From positions 1 to 64,000 of the forward strand of contig WAEK01000021.1 of NCBI GenBank assembly GCA_011634665.1: a DNA stretch of 64,000 nucleotides, in the 5' to 3' direction. A model generated the notes under the pieces. That model worked only from the letters and a program-made list of their open reading frames with translations, had not been told where the DNA came from and ran no database searches. This DNA is from Mortierella sp. BCC40632 (Eukaryota > Mortierellomycota > Mortierellomycetes > Mortierellales > Mortierellaceae). This document shows, one piece after another, positions 1-11,930 of the stretch; positions within the stretch are counted from its first letter, which is position 1, and the number at the start of each line of letters is the position of its first letter. Both the position numbers and the translations under genes were made by a program.

Positions 1-82
1 GGCTCATGGTGTCTGATTACTCGACTACGGACCCTCTCACGCAGAGCACTGAGATATGCCCGTCGGTCCTGGTCCATCTGGT

Positions 83-1034
83 CTACATCCTCTTCGTCCA
101 ACAAGGTCCGTTGTCGATCATTCCCCAGGGTGAGCGCCGGCGCTTGACCAAAGACAAGTTCATATGGCGAAGCTCCCCAACAGGAGGTTGGTGTATTCTC
201 CACGTCCAGGTAACCCGATCGAGGTGCTCACTCCACTGATCCACTGGACTAAGTCTCTCTCGGATAAACACCGAGCTAACTGTCTGGTCATGAATTTGTT
301 GTAATTCTCCACTTTTTCCATTAGTTTGCGGATGGTAGGCTGAGGCTGTGACGACGTTGATCTTGAGCTTATTACAGTAGACCCGGAAAACTCCCGCGCA
401 CAGAGAGGACCCATTGTCGGTGATGATGGTCTCTGGGGGCCCATATCGCGCTGTCCAATTTCGCTGGAATGCTCTCCGCACAGTCTTTCCTTCCAAGTTT
501 GCCATTGCTACCGATTCAATCCATCCCGACAGATAACAAATGATGTTCAGGATATGGCGCTTTCCGTTAGACTCTGGCAAAGGACCAATTGTGTCGAGCC
601 CAACAGTGTTGAAGATGGTTGGCGGTGGAGGAATCCGATGCAACTGATATCGGGTAGACTCTTTTCTTTGGAACCGCTGACATGTATCGCACACCTCTAC
701 CATCTTTTTGATATCGGCGTACTGTCCTGGCCAGAAATATGACAAGTTCACAAGTTGGAAGGTACACTGGATTCCTAGGTGGCCTACGACTGATGACCCA
801 TGGCACCGTTCCAGGACTTGTTTCACTTCGGCAGGAGGCACGTACTGCTTGGACCTTCCCCCGGAGAACCTTTTCCAGAGCTTTCCTCCCATCAGGGAAG
901 TAACCAGTCGCCCGGCGTAGGATGCCTTTCCGTTTGGCCTCGCTAAGGTGTTCAAGTTTGCTTCCTGAGAGATATTCCACGATAGAATCGAATGGTTCTT
1001 GTCCTCCGGTCAGCAGTAGGATCTTCCTATTCAA
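83..1034 (-). pseudogene. Element A integrase (frameshifted)
   Basis: Two overlapping reading frames together make one integrase. The N-terminal stretch begins at 1034 and shifts frame near 850-950. The rest contains the HHCC zinc-binding module (HGSSVVGHLG, then CDTC) and the catalytic core with Asp in GLDTIGP, Asp in ITDNGSS and a Glu in KSGELQQ. A further shift near 100 moves the C-terminal reading into another frame, open to the window edge. The three acidic residues are present, but no single frame encodes the protein, so it is not functional as read here. Confidence 0.85.
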
Positions 1035-3754
1035 GGCCTTACTGTCCTCAATATTGTCGATCTCATCGTCAGGCCGCGGTCTTCCATCCCTTCAATGAGC
1101 TGCATTCTGACTCTCGACAATGGGTCGGAATCCTTCATGTCCTTGCCAGGCCGATGGTGTATAATAACGTTGAACTCCGCGATGAATGAACTCCATCGAG
1201 TAAGTCTGTTGTTTTGATGTTGGAGGTTATGCAGGTACAATATCGCTCGATGGTCGATGAACACATGGACCCTTTTTCCTAACAGAAGATGTTCATTCTT
1301 CTTCAGGCAATAGGTCAGCCCAAGTAGTTCTCGCTCTGAGGCGAAGTATCTTGTCTCCGGCCCTGACAACTTCCGACTTCCAAACAAGATAGGCCTGTAC
1401 CTGGTCTGGATAGTGATGTTCTTGTCGTCTTCGATTTCTGCAGCATGCGCCATCACATATCCGGTGACCTTGTCCGAGGTGTCCGCCGATATGATGACGG
1501 GCCGTTTATGATCGATCATTATCAGGATTGGAGAACCCAATAAGGCTTGCTGGACATTCACGAAGGCCTCCTCATATTGCTTGTCTTCTTTCCACGCCTT
1601 GATGAATTGGGCCGGCTTCTTGTCATAACGATACAGTTCGAACAACGGTGAAGCCCATCCCGCCAGCCACGATATGAAATCGCTCATAAACAACACGAAC
1701 CCAATGAAGCCACGGAGCTCCTTGACATTTGTGGGAGTCGGCCAAAATTGGATTTTTTTCAACTTCTTCGGGTCCGCGCTGATACTGCTCCCGCTAACGA
1801 TGCGCCCCAGGAATTCCCGTTGCTTCACCAAGAAACCGGACTTCGCGCCTGAGAACGATCCATTAAACTCATCCATCCGAGCGAGCGCCACCTTCAATTG
1901 ATCGATGTGATGTTGGATCTTCTCAGCTCCCAGCCCCATATCATCGACAAATGAAGCCAGACGATCCCTGAGAATGGGCACATCGAACACCTCATACATG
2001 TGCCGGATGTACCACTGCATCGAGTCGGCCAAGCCCATGGGCAGTACAGTATACTCCCATAGCCCTCTCGGGAAGGCCACTGCTGTCAAATATCGGCATT
2101 TCTCGGCAATAGGAGACTGGAGATATCCGTCCTTGCAATCCCAGAATGAGATCCACTCACATCCTTGCAACCGGTAGATCTCCGTCATAGGGTCCGGGAT
2201 GGGCCACGCCATTTGCTGGATCATTTTGTTCACTGGGATGAAATTGACACACACCCGATATGACCCATCCTTCTTGCTGACCAACAATGGATTACATGAC
2301 ACTGGGCTACTGGACTTCTGCATCTTCCCTGCTTGAACCATCATGTCGACGTAGTCGTCCAGCACTTTGATTTGCTCGGGTGAATACTTCCTCGTGTAGG
2401 CTCTTGGCAGGGGAACACTTGCATCGACCTGGAATTCGGCTGGAGCCTGTAGTTTGCTGATGTCCAACGTACGGGACATCTCTCCTGGGAGCGGGAAGCA
2501 TTCTTTGTGTCGTTCGAAGATGCTGGTGATCTCGTCAATCCTCTCATTCACCTCGGGCAGATCTCCAACGAACACATTACGATCTTCTAGTCCTGGCAAC
2601 AATCGGACAGGGGTATCGGACAGAATGTCTCGACACCTGGGAGCTTCCAGGCAGAAGCCATATTGGTTGCTTACAAAATTTGGCTGGAAATCTGCAGGCG
2701 TCTTGATAGTCCTCTCCGATATCAACACTTCCTTCATTTCGGGAGCTGCTGGGACCCTAACCAGAAGGAATACCGACGCAATGTCTCCCCTTATATCGTC
2801 CTGGATCAACTCGTGCATGTCAATGATCTCCATATCACTCTGGTCGGGATCCTGCATAGCCTTAATCAACAGTACTTGCGGATCCTCCTCTTCGTCTTCG
2901 ATCCCCTCCGTCTCGTCCGTTTCCTCCCCAGACTCTGAAGAGTGGTCAGAGTATTCGTAACCACTTGATCCACTGTCCTCCTCCGTAGTATCCGTCTCGA
3001 TTTCCTCCCGAGGAGGATCACCGGCTTTCAGAACTAAAGGTGAGGTGCCATTCACCGCATCCACTTCAATGCGACGGTTATGCAGATGGAAGACATATTT
3101 CCCCGTGGACCACTCGGTAGTACCACGCATCTTCTCCATGAATGCCCTTCCTAACAGTATGTCAAATGGTGGATCATCCATGATAACACATCCAATAGGT
3201 ATCAACAGCCCTTCGATATTGAGTGGTACTTCTGGAACTTCACCGTTCACCGCGGCCCTGCCATTGATCCCTTTTATCGCAATGGAGGAGTGGGAGGAAG
3301 CATTCGCGATACCCGTCTTTTCCAAAAACTTGCGGCTGATCACATTCACGCACGATCCGCCATCCAACAGTGGTTTGACTGGTTCGTTCAACACCGTAGC
3401 AGGAAAGCAGTGTGTGCTAAAATCAGACACCTCGCTCTTGAGTAGAAACGTATGATAATCCTTTTCCTCCAGGGTCAGATGGAGTGAGGGATGTTGTCTC
3501 AACAGATACGTCCTCTTCTCTTGCGGTACTGTCTTCAGAGCTTGCCCCAGCATCCTTCGGATATGAGGACTGATTCCAATGAGGTCGGCTATAGACAGCT
3601 TTTCCACCATTGTTGTCTTCAAACATTCCTCGATACTGAAGGGGGTGCGCCCTAGGGTCATCCTGATCGGCGCAGGCAGGGATCGGATCTTTTTCTTGAG
3701 GTCTGTCTTGTCTTTGGTCTTGTTTCTCCTTATTGTCACCGTTCCGCGCGCCAT
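1031..3754 (-). CDS. Element A pol: protease, reverse transcriptase, RNase H
   Basis: A 907-residue open frame. An aspartic-protease-like segment lies near residues 115-215 with LLDGGS at the active site; note Gly-Gly after Asp, instead of the usual Thr/Ser-Gly. An acidic linker (about 250-320) follows. Reverse transcriptase comes next, with the CKDGY segment and FVDDM, a variant of the YxDD polymerase motif. RNase H follows (ISADTSDKV, then FIDHRAILYL). It replicates the element by copying its RNA in cytoplasmic particles (family knowledge). The ATG at 3754 may not be the natural start: homology continues upstream in the frame of 3423-4316 through a frameshift. Confidence 0.85.
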   Translation of the reverse strand: MARGTVTIRRNKTKDKTDLKKKIRSLPAPIRMTLGRTPFSIEECLKTTMVEKLSIADLIGISPHIRRMLGQALKTVPQEKRTYLLRQHPSLHLTLEEKDYHTFLLKSEVSDFSTHCFPATVLNEPVKPLLDGGSCVNVISRKFLEKTGIANASSHSSIAIKGINGRAAVNGEVPEVPLNIEGLLIPIGCVIMDDPPFDILLGRAFMEKMRGTTEWSTGKYVFHLHNRRIEVDAVNGTSPLVLKAGDPPREEIETDTTEEDSGSSGYEYSDHSSESGEETDETEGIEDEEEDPQVLLIKAMQDPDQSDMEIIDMHELIQDDIRGDIASVFLLVRVPAAPEMKEVLISERTIKTPADFQPNFVSNQYGFCLEAPRCRDILSDTPVRLLPGLEDRNVFVGDLPEVNERIDEITSIFERHKECFPLPGEMSRTLDISKLQAPAEFQVDASVPLPRAYTRKYSPEQIKVLDDYVDMMVQAGKMQKSSSPVSCNPLLVSKKDGSYRVCVNFIPVNKMIQQMAWPIPDPMTEIYRLQGCEWISFWDCKDGYLQSPIAEKCRYLTAVAFPRGLWEYTVLPMGLADSMQWYIRHMYEVFDVPILRDRLASFVDDMGLGAEKIQHHIDQLKVALARMDEFNGSFSGAKSGFLVKQREFLGRIVSGSSISADPKKLKKIQFWPTPTNVKELRGFIGFVLFMSDFISWLAGWASPLFELYRYDKKPAQFIKAWKEDKQYEEAFVNVQQALLGSPILIMIDHKRPVIISADTSDKVTGYVMAHAAEIEDDKNITIQTRYRPILFGSRKLSGPETRYFASERELLGLTYCLKKNEHLLLGKRVHVFIDHRAILYLHNLQHQNNRLTRWSSFIAEFNVIIHHRPGKDMKDSDPLSRVRMQLIEGMEDRGLTMRSTILRTVRP

Positions 3755-4316
3755 CGACAGGGATTCTCAGGGGCTTTTGCCTCTTACTTGACTTTGGCTT
3801 AGCCTTCTCATTTATTTTTCCTGGCGTTGGCTGACCCGTTACTTTCTTTGTCAGTCTCGGGCTTCTGCGTTGGTCTGCAAGTCGGGTCTTCGGGATCTCA
3901 ACTGACACAATGTTTCGTTTGGGAGGAGCTACGCGTTCATCCGAAGATCCCATTTCAGCATCGCTGTCGCCGTAAGACCTTCTCAGGACTCTGTCCACTG
4001 TTGCCGGGTCGGCTGAAGCAGGCTGAGCCATGATTTCGGTCAATGTCTTGTCAGCTCCTTCGAGGCTCCGTAGTGGATCGGACAAGGGGCGCGAACCTTG
4101 TATCGGTACAGATTTTGCACTGGTAGCCCTCGCTAGTCGTGATACTTGGTTTGACCTGAGAGGCGTAGGTGTTATCGGGAACAATCGCTTCGTTGGAGGC
4201 CGTGTCTCGAGTTGCCTTTGCACGCGTCCGGCGTTTGGTTTCATGGCTGCAAAGGAGTTATACATATCAGGTGGTCGACTTCCATTGGGATAGTGAGGCT
4301 GACCATAGCTCACCAT
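3423..4316 (-). CDS. Element A gag-pol linker region
   Basis: A 297-residue Pro-, Arg- and Ser-rich frame between gag and protease of element A. It has no recognisable domain and overlaps the pol frame in a different register. The last part (left of about 3700) is probably read out of frame, because the pol frame there is the one that continues into protease. Its right end is 17 bases from the element B insertion. I infer a disordered linker of the ancestral gag-pol polyprotein. Confidence 0.5.
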   Translation of the reverse strand: MVSYGQPHYPNGSRPPDMYNSFAAMKPNAGRVQRQLETRPPTKRLFPITPTPLRSNQVSRLARATSAKSVPIQGSRPLSDPLRSLEGADKTLTEIMAQPASADPATVDRVLRRSYGDSDAEMGSSDERVAPPKRNIVSVEIPKTRLADQRRSPRLTKKVTGQPTPGKINEKAKPKSSKRQKPLRIPVDGARNGDNKEKQDQRQDRPQEKDPIPACADQDDPRAHPLQYRGMFEDNNGGKAVYSRPHWNQSSYPKDAGASSEDSTAREEDVSVETTSLTPSDPGGKGLSYVSTQERGV

Positions 4317-4333
4317 CCCTGGTAAAAATCCTG

Positions 4334-4505
4334 TGTTGTGGATCGCTCTCCTCCCACAGGTTTGATCTGGTCAGGTGATAGATACAGAAACTGACCAGAG
4401 GCTTTACCTTTTTTATTTAACTAAGAGAGCTGTAATAAATGAACACCACCTTTCTTACTCGTTAACATACGTCCCACTTACCTCTCACTCACACCAACCC
4501 ACTCA
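4334..4505 (+). repeat. Element B 5' LTR
   Basis: 172 bp, identical to 12826-12997, with TG...CA ends. A T/A-rich TATA-like stretch (TTTATTTAA, 4412-4420) is followed about 20 bases later by AATAAA (4434-4439). Confidence 0.95.
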
Positions 4506-4550
4506 CTTTTTTTAACGCAAAGAAAACAGTTCATTTTTCATTCTCCAACG

Positions 4551-7500
4551 ATGTCATCACCTATCCCCAGCCCTCATACACCCGAACGTGATGACTATGA
4601 GTCTGACAAAGAAATGGAGTCAGAAAACGAAGCCGAGTCTATCAAAGACAACGACTCTCATTCCTCCATTCGTTCTAAGTCTAGCTCTGACTCTAAGTCA
4701 ACGACTGGCTCGAAGCCATCAGTCTCCCCTGACGTTGGACGCTTCAACTTCCAACTAGGAGCATCCAGTTCACCTCGGAATGGTAGCGTTGTAGTTAAAT
4801 CGACTACAGGCAATAACCCCGAGAAGCTGATAGCTCGCCTCTCCCAGCAGGTGCAGGTGTTGAACCGCAAATTGCAGGCAGAGGTGGTGCGCAAGTCTGA
4901 ATTAGTAATTGGCTACAACCAAGCCTTGGAACAAGCGGCCCCAGGACTGGATAATGAAGAATATCTGTTCTCGCAATTCGAAGAACAGATGTCCGTCATC
5001 AAATCAGCCGTTGACAAAGCACAAAAGGCGGTCGACCTTACCAAAGAGGCTCTTGACCTCCAAGTGCAGTGTCTAAACGAATCAAGAGGACCACGATACA
5101 GTGGTACCGTGAATAGCCAGGCTTCGTCGGGTTCCTCTACTGATGTCTGGATCTCGGATTATGATATACGTCCGGTCCCAGGGAACAAGAAGCATCTTAG
5201 CTTAGCACGTCTCTATAACTTCAAGACTATCCCAGTGAAGGATTTGGAGTCCTGTGAAATCGATTTTGACAGAATCCAACTGAAAGATCGTCAGAATACT
5301 CCCGTTCTAAAGTTCAAGACGACAAAAACTACAAGAATAGGAAAGGCCACGGAATTGATGCTCTTAGTAATCAAGTTCCTTAAGGAATTCAGATCATTCT
5401 ACATAGGAGAACTGACTGAAGACCTATTCGATGGTCTCGCCTGGAGATACATGGCCAGAGCATTGCGGCCGGCGAAGTTGGACACCCAGTTCGAGACTCT
5501 CATTAGACAACCCCAATACCAAGACAAGTCTTGGAAATTCATAAAGCTCTGTGTTATGGATCTTTTGAAGTTCGAATCTCTGGAAGCGGAAATCCTGCAA
5601 CAACTATTCAATGTAGCCCCACTCCCAGATGAGGATGTCCAAGTCTACATGGACAGGGTTGAAAATCTCATCGAAGCAGCAGGAGCAGAGGATGGAGGAA
5701 AGATTCTCTGTACCAAAATTATCTCAACTTTACCCAGTGATGGGCAAGAGAAAGTTTGTGCGCGGTTCGGCTCGATCAGAAAGGTTGTCAATCCGAAAGA
5801 GCTCATAGCATTCATCAGAGCAACGCCAAGCATTCTCTCAGGAAAGAAAACCGATCCTTTTGCATGGATCCTGTCACAATGTGCTGATCAGCCAGACCAA
5901 TCAAGCAAGAAGGAAGCTGAGACGAAAACAGTTGTGACTAAAGGGGAGTTCCACAAAAGCTCTAAGGTCAACAAAAGAGCCAAACCTTATAGTAGGCCAG
6001 CTCAGTCGAAGCCAATCGACAACCCGTGCCGAGATACACGTTGTATCAAGTATGGGCGCCATCATCCTGATGACCAGTGTTACAGGCACACTAATAAGGT
6101 TCGCTTTGATGATCTCAATCGTCGGGCTCAGCAGAGAACTGAACAGAAGGTTCCATCTAGAACCCGAAGTCAGCATGAGCAAGTGTCAGCTGTTAAGCAA
6201 GGAGCACGTAGAGAAAGAGTAGCAGCTATTGCTCAAGTCAGGTCTATTAGGGATGACAATCCAACTTACGAAGTAGAGATAGACCATGAAGGAGCCTATG
6301 AGGCTTACGAAGAAAATAAAGCTATGGATGTTGACTCGTACAAAGATGACTCGAAGAAGGTACATCAAGTAGCTGCCTTCAATGGTAGTGAAATGGACGA
6401 CAATCGCATTACGGTTCCAATCCAACTAGGTGATCAAAAATACACTGCTCTGTTAGACACTGGAGCAAACAGGTCAATCATTGATAGAGAACTTGCTGAT
6501 ATATTGAGGATAAAATGGGCAGTTCTTCATGATAAGAAATTACTCATGGCAGAGAAGGGTGTAGAAACATCCAGTGTGATCACAGTCAAGCGAATTAGAT
6601 TGAAGTGCAATGACAGAGAAGTAGAAGCACAGTTAGGAGTTCTTCTGCTTGAAGATTATGACTTCATTATAGGCATGGACCTATTTGCAAGATTTGGCTT
6701 TGAAGTGAAAGGTTTTCAGATGCCGAAAGAAGAGTTAGAAGATATTTATATTGTGGATGAAGAAAAACCATCTATGGTTAGTGACACTGTACCAAAGATT
6801 GAACAGCTCGCTGAATTTATAAAGGCGAAGGAACATTTCATGAAGGAAATCAGTCAAGAACTAGAAGCCAATAAGAGGATAGACCCAAAGAGTCACTGTC
6901 CTCTAGAGATCATGAACGTAGTTCTTAAAGTGAAAGAGGATTGCGTAATTCAAGAACGATCTAGAAGGTTTTATGCACAGACTGAAAGTGATGAAGTTGA
7001 CAAAGCAGTGAACAAATGGATCGAGACTGGAGTAGTAGTGGATGCGCCCAAGGGCAACCCATACAATAACTCCCTCACATTAGCTGCACGAAGTGATTTG
7101 GATGGAAATGTCATGAAGTATCGAGTCTGTCTAGACCCACGCACATTAAATAGACAGCTGGCAGAGACTGACAGTTTCCAAATTCCAATTATCAATGAGA
7201 TCTTAGAAAGAGCAGCAGGTCATAAATATTATTCGACCATTGACTTGTCACAAGCATACCATCGTCTACCGTTAGATAAAAGGAGTCAACCTTTGACGGC
7301 ATTCACACATCGAGGCAGGCAATACATGTTTGCTCGGGCACCGTTTGGTCTATCACCAATGACAAGTGTTTTCCAAAGGGGCATGGCTTACCTCTTAGGC
7401 GATCTAGGTTTTGTAGCTATCTACATCGATGACATTGTCATCTTCTCCAACTCTAAGGAAGAACATAAAGAACATGTCAAATTAGTCATAGACAGGTTGA

Positions 7501-10500
7501 CGAAAGCCAAACTTATTATCAACCAAGAAAAAAGTCATTTCTTCAAAACGGAAGTGATCCTTTTGGGGTTCATTATCAACAAATATGGCAGAAGGATCAA
7601 TCCTGAAAAGATTGCCAATGTGAAGTCATGGACAGCTCCTACTACCGGTAAAGGCGTATCTAGATACCTCGGTATGTTTGGTCACTTCAGAGAGTATATT
7701 CCTCTCTACAGCACTATCACTGCTCCTCTAGATAAATTGCGGAAAGCAAAAGGAAAGTTCCAATTGAACCCTTTAGAACTATTATGTTTTGAGCAGTTGA
7801 AAAGGCTAATTGTAGAAGCTCCAGTGTTAGCTTTTCCCGACTTCAGCGAACCATTTTATGTTGCAACAGACGCCTCCAATGTAGGAATAGGCGCGGTCCT
7901 GTACCAATTGATCAGAGGACCTGATAGTGAATTGAAAATCAAATATATATCATTTATGGCGAGATCCCTCAAGCAACACGAACGTAACTATCCTGCGTAC
8001 AAAAAGGAGTTATTAGGTATCGTGTATGCATGCAGAAAATTCCACTACTATTTGTGGGGACGTAAATTCACTCTATTCACAGACCACAGACCATTGACCT
8101 ATATCCACGAACAAAAGGAGCTTCCCCAGATCTTAGCAGACTGGAAGGACACTTTGTTTCGTTACAACTTTAAAGCTGTATACCGGCCAGGCATTAGAAA
8201 TATAATTCCAGATGCTTTGTCAAGGGCATTCCCCGATGAGCTCTGGACGCCTGATCCTAAGTCTATAAGGAAATCGGTCACGCATAAGGACGCCAGAGTT
8301 GCTATGGCAGCTTGGAATTTTGGCAAATTAGTGAAAGAGAAAACTGCTACTATTAAACCCGTTTCAGATTTACCATCGGGTAGAGATCTTACTCTTTCTG
8401 AGGAGACATCTGAAGGAGCCGTGGAAGAGGCAGCTGAAGAAAACGAGGGGTCGGAAGAAGTTATTGAAGACGAGAATCTATCAAGAGAAACTCAAGCAGA
8501 GCTCTTGGAGCCTCAAGTTTATCATCATGTTATGCGAACTAAAGACACCATTCTCGAAGAAGTGTCTATTGATCAACGCGAAGCACTTTTGAAGACTACA
8601 CACGAATTTGGGCACCTAGGATCAAATGCAATGGTTGCAGCTATTCACAATCAGGGTAAAACATGGCCCAAGCTGAAAGAAGACTGCGTCAAACACGTAG
8701 CTAAATGCTCCACGTGCCAGCACTTTAACATTGCTCGCAAAGGGTACCACCCCATGAATCCGATCCATGCTACACTTCCTGGAGAGCATATTGCGATAGA
8801 TCTAGCTCAACTCCCAATAAGTCTCAAGGGCAATATTTATGTCTTGGTGGCAGTAGATATTTGTACTAGGTTTGTATTTCTAGAACCCTTACCCAACAAA
8901 GAGGCAACGACGATAGCTGACAAGCTACAGTGGGCGCCAAAATGGTTTCAATAATTCTCAAATTTTCATATTTTAGCAATTTTCTACCCATCGAGAATAT
9001 GTAAATGCACTTTGTTGCTTCGATTGAAAACAATACCCTGAATGCCTTGTTCACGACAGTGTAAACAGATTTTCAATATGTTGTCAGAAAGGCGTGCTAT
9101 GAGGTAAATTGTTGAAGCTAGATATTGGAACCATTTCGCCACTTGGGCACGCCATTTATATTTATTGCTATTTCATCTCTTTTTTCACAATCGTTTGTCT
9201 TATATCTACAGTCAGTCAGAGAGATGAAAAGATGATGAATAGATCTTGACAAGTTTGATATAAAATACGGGTGCAATCGCTCGAAGATGGTCGATATTCC
9301 TCCATCATGAAAAAAACGAAAGAAGACACAAAAAAACTCTATCATAAGCCAGCTAAAAGCAGGCTACTCCGTCAAGAATGTCGCTAGACGATTATCAGTC
9401 AGCCCCTGCTTCTGTTTCAAGGATCCGAACCAAGCATTTACCTACTCTACAAAGGCAACCAACAGGAAGACCAAGAATTCTCTCGGCTCGCTCCAAGAAT
9501 GATCTCAACAGGAAGTTACTTTCCGGCATTTTGAAGACTGGCAAGCAGGTCCACAAGAGCCTCAATGGTGAAGGGACTGTTATCTCGTACAGATCAGTCC
9601 TTCGCAACCTCAGGGAGATCGGCTTTCAAGCGAAGAAAAAAGTCAAAAAGCCTTTCCTTAGTAAGCGACACAAGCAAGCGCGTTTGGAGTGGGCAAGAGG
9701 TCATAAAAATTGGACCATCGATGACTGGAAGCGAGTGGTATTCTCAGATGAAACAAAGATAAACATCTGGAACTCGGACGGGATACAATATTACTGGGCT
9801 AAGCCAGGCGATCCGGTTCAACCATTTCATCTTCAACCTACTGTCAAGCATGGAGATGGATCCTTGATGTTCTGGGGCTGTATGACGTCCAAGGGACTTG
9901 GCTATGGCTGTCAGATCTATGAAGGAACTATGAAAAAGGAGGATTACATCAATATTCTCGACACAACATTGAAAGAAAGTCTCGAGTGTTATGATCTCGG
10001 AAAAAATGACTTCATTTTTCAGCACGACAACGACCCCAAACACAAAGCCAAAGCAATAACCAAGTACCTGGAGGATCAGGATATTGAGGTTCTTCGATGG
10101 CCTGCACAATCAGCAGATTTAAATCCAATCGAGCATGTTTGGGACAAGCTGAAGGTTCAGATTGGTCAACGAGAGAAGCGGCCTACGAGTGTTCATGAAT
10201 TGTGGGATATGGTGCTGGAGGAATGGGAGCTGATACCACAGGATATGATTGACAAGCTCTATGAGTCGATGCCACGAAGAGTAGAGGCCGTGTTGAAAGC
10301 GAAAGGGGGGAATACGAGGTATTGAAGAATTTTCCCGGACTAGTGGCAAAATGGTTTCTATGAGACGACAACATTGGAGGCGGCATAGCTCGCTCATGTG
10401 AAGTGATAAAGGCCCGCTTTCTTATTTCTCGGGTCCACCATTGATAAGACTTTCCTTTCTATTAGAATTGAATATGAAAGAGAAAGAAAGAATAAACGAG

Positions 10501-11625
10501 AAAATTAGAAAAAGCGAAATTTCTGAAAACATTGAAACCATTTTGGCGCCAACTGTAATTCGTCTATTTTGCACTATTGGCTTCCCGAAGATTATTCAAA
10601 GTGACAACGGCACTGAGTTTGCAAACAAAATAGTCAAGGCAGTTATGAATCAGATCCAAATAGATCACCGCCTGACAACGCCTTATCACCCAAGGGCGAA
10701 CGGAGTAGCCGAGCGCTTTGTCCGCTCCATGAAAGATACCCTCCGGAAGAGTTTAGAAGGGCGTATTACTGATTGGGACACACATCTCCCTATGGTCCAA
10801 TTGCAACTAAACGTAAGGACGGCAACCTTACATGGATCAACTCCTTTTTCGTTATTCTTTGGGCGATCATTCGCTGGGCTATCAGACTTCTCTAAGGTCA
10901 AGTCCTCGCCTCTTGACGAGGAAGAATTACAAAAGCGTCTGCAATATCTTACCAATTTGGTATATCCAGCTATATCTGAAAAGAGCAAGAGTACCCAACA
11001 GCGCATGGTGGAGAAGTTTAATGCCTCCCATATTATTACAGACTTTCCTGTAGGTTCATTTGTCATGACTAAGAATCAAAACGCTGACTCGCTCGATATT
11101 AAATACGAGGGACCATTTCAAGTGGTTAGAAGAACGGATAGAGGCACATATGTCCTCAAAGATACGACAGCAGAAGTACTCCCGCGTAACTATGCGCCAG
11201 AACAATTAAAGTTGGTGACCCAGTCACTCGATGAAGAAGACGATGGGTCAGACCACTACGAAATCCAATCGATTATCAGTCATGAACAAGACGAAGACGG
11301 AGACTGGCTGTACACTGTCAAGTGGAAAGGTTACGACCATTCACACAATACACAACTAGTGTGGGACCAGTTTGACTCAAAGAGCACGGTCAATAATTAT
11401 TACAAACGTATCAACCAAAAGAACCCTCATGCCATAGCTCGGAAAGAAGCTCGTGGAAAAAGCAAAAATAATGAGCCCGCTCCTACTTCGCCCAACAAGA
11501 AGAGGAAAACTGCGCCTGTCCTGAAGGAAACAAATCCAATTGAGGAAAGCAACAAGAGGCAAAAGACCCAAGCGACCTCACGAGCAGCAAGAGCACAGAA
11601 AAGAGCAGACAATACAAAGAAATAA
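4551..11625 (+). CDS. Element B gag-pol polyprotein, interrupted by a Tc1 transposon
   Basis: One frame from ATG 4551 to 8927, resuming at 10558. Leaving out the transposon and one TA gives exactly 1,815 codons with stop. Order by approximate residue: gag with coiled-coil-like N terminus (1-480); a zinc-knuckle-like segment near 497 in which the second Cys is Tyr (CIKYGRHHPDDQC); protease LLDTGAN near 635; RT with YIDDI near 955; RNase H TDASNVGIGAVL near 1105; integrase HHCC near 1350-1390; first catalytic Asp (IAIDLAQ) near 1417; then, after the transposon, Asp in QSDNGTEF and Glu in GVAERFVR; and a C-terminal chromodomain (about 11270-11410), which in chromoviruses directs integration to marked chromatin. 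Only the transposon breaks it. Confidence 0.95.
8928..10555 (+). mobile_element. Tc1/mariner transposon copy 1, inserted in element B integrase
   Basis: 1,628 bp flanked by TA dinucleotides (8926-8927 and 10556-10557), the hallmark of Tc1/mariner insertion. Both ends carry a roughly 25-bp terminal inverted repeat starting CAGT with the core GGCGCCAAAATGGTTTCAAT, differing at one base. About 195 bp inside each end lies a degenerate second copy of the repeat in the opposite orientation. The second copy at 22897-24524 is the same length, with about nine differences. Confidence 0.95.
9307..10325 (+). pseudogene. Tc1-family transposase, copy 1 (frameshifted N terminus)
   Basis: From 9411 onward the frame is open for about 305 residues. 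The DDE domain has Asp in VVFSDETKI, Asp in FQHDNDPKH and Glu in DLNPIEHVWD, with 34 residues between the last two (DD34E, typical of Tc1). The N-terminal helix-turn-helix (SQLKAGYSVKNVARRLSVS) lies in another frame, because copy 1 has four C's near 9401-9404 where copy 2 has three. The poly-A after the ATG at 9307 also puts the start out of register. The catalytic residues are intact but the DNA-binding part is disconnected. Confidence 0.85.
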
Positions 11626-11930
11626 GTGTTCACGGAAACACGATGTACAATGATGTCATCAATGAGTCTAGAAAATAATGCCATGCAAAAAGCATCGTGA
11701 TGTCACCGGTCCTTTCAACTGAGCTCATGCATCAGTGGTGATGTCATCAGATCAAATTGATTGAAGAACCAATCACAATTGGGGGGAGGAATGGCGTGAT
11801 GTGTGAAAGTAAAAGTGCAAATGGAAAAAGGAATCAGAATGCAAAGAGAATTGCGCAACTCTTTACTCCATTCAGACAACTCGCTCCACCAGCACCAGCA
11901 CCAAAACACCAGCACCAACCTCTCACCACC

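Larger units (their letters stand above)
1..4333 (-). mobile_element. Element A, Ty3/gypsy retrotransposon, 3' part (pol), cut by window edge
   Basis: Read on the minus strand, this holds protease, reverse transcriptase, RNase H and integrase in gypsy order. The matching gag lies at 12998-14265, because element B has inserted at 4333/12998. CCTG occurs on both sides of B (4330-4333 and 12998-13001). The 3' LTR would lie left of base 1, so LTR divergence cannot be assessed. Coding is broken by several frameshifts (near 3700, near 1000 and near 100), so this is an old copy. Across the repaired junction, the gag frame stops within about seven codons and the following pol frame is offset by one base. 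Confidence 0.9.

Noticed and set aside
2454..2960. Plus-strand open frame of 168 codons opposite element A pol
   Set aside because: Antisense shadow of the acidic linker and protease region; composition is Ser-rich only because the other strand codes Glu/Asp-rich sequence.
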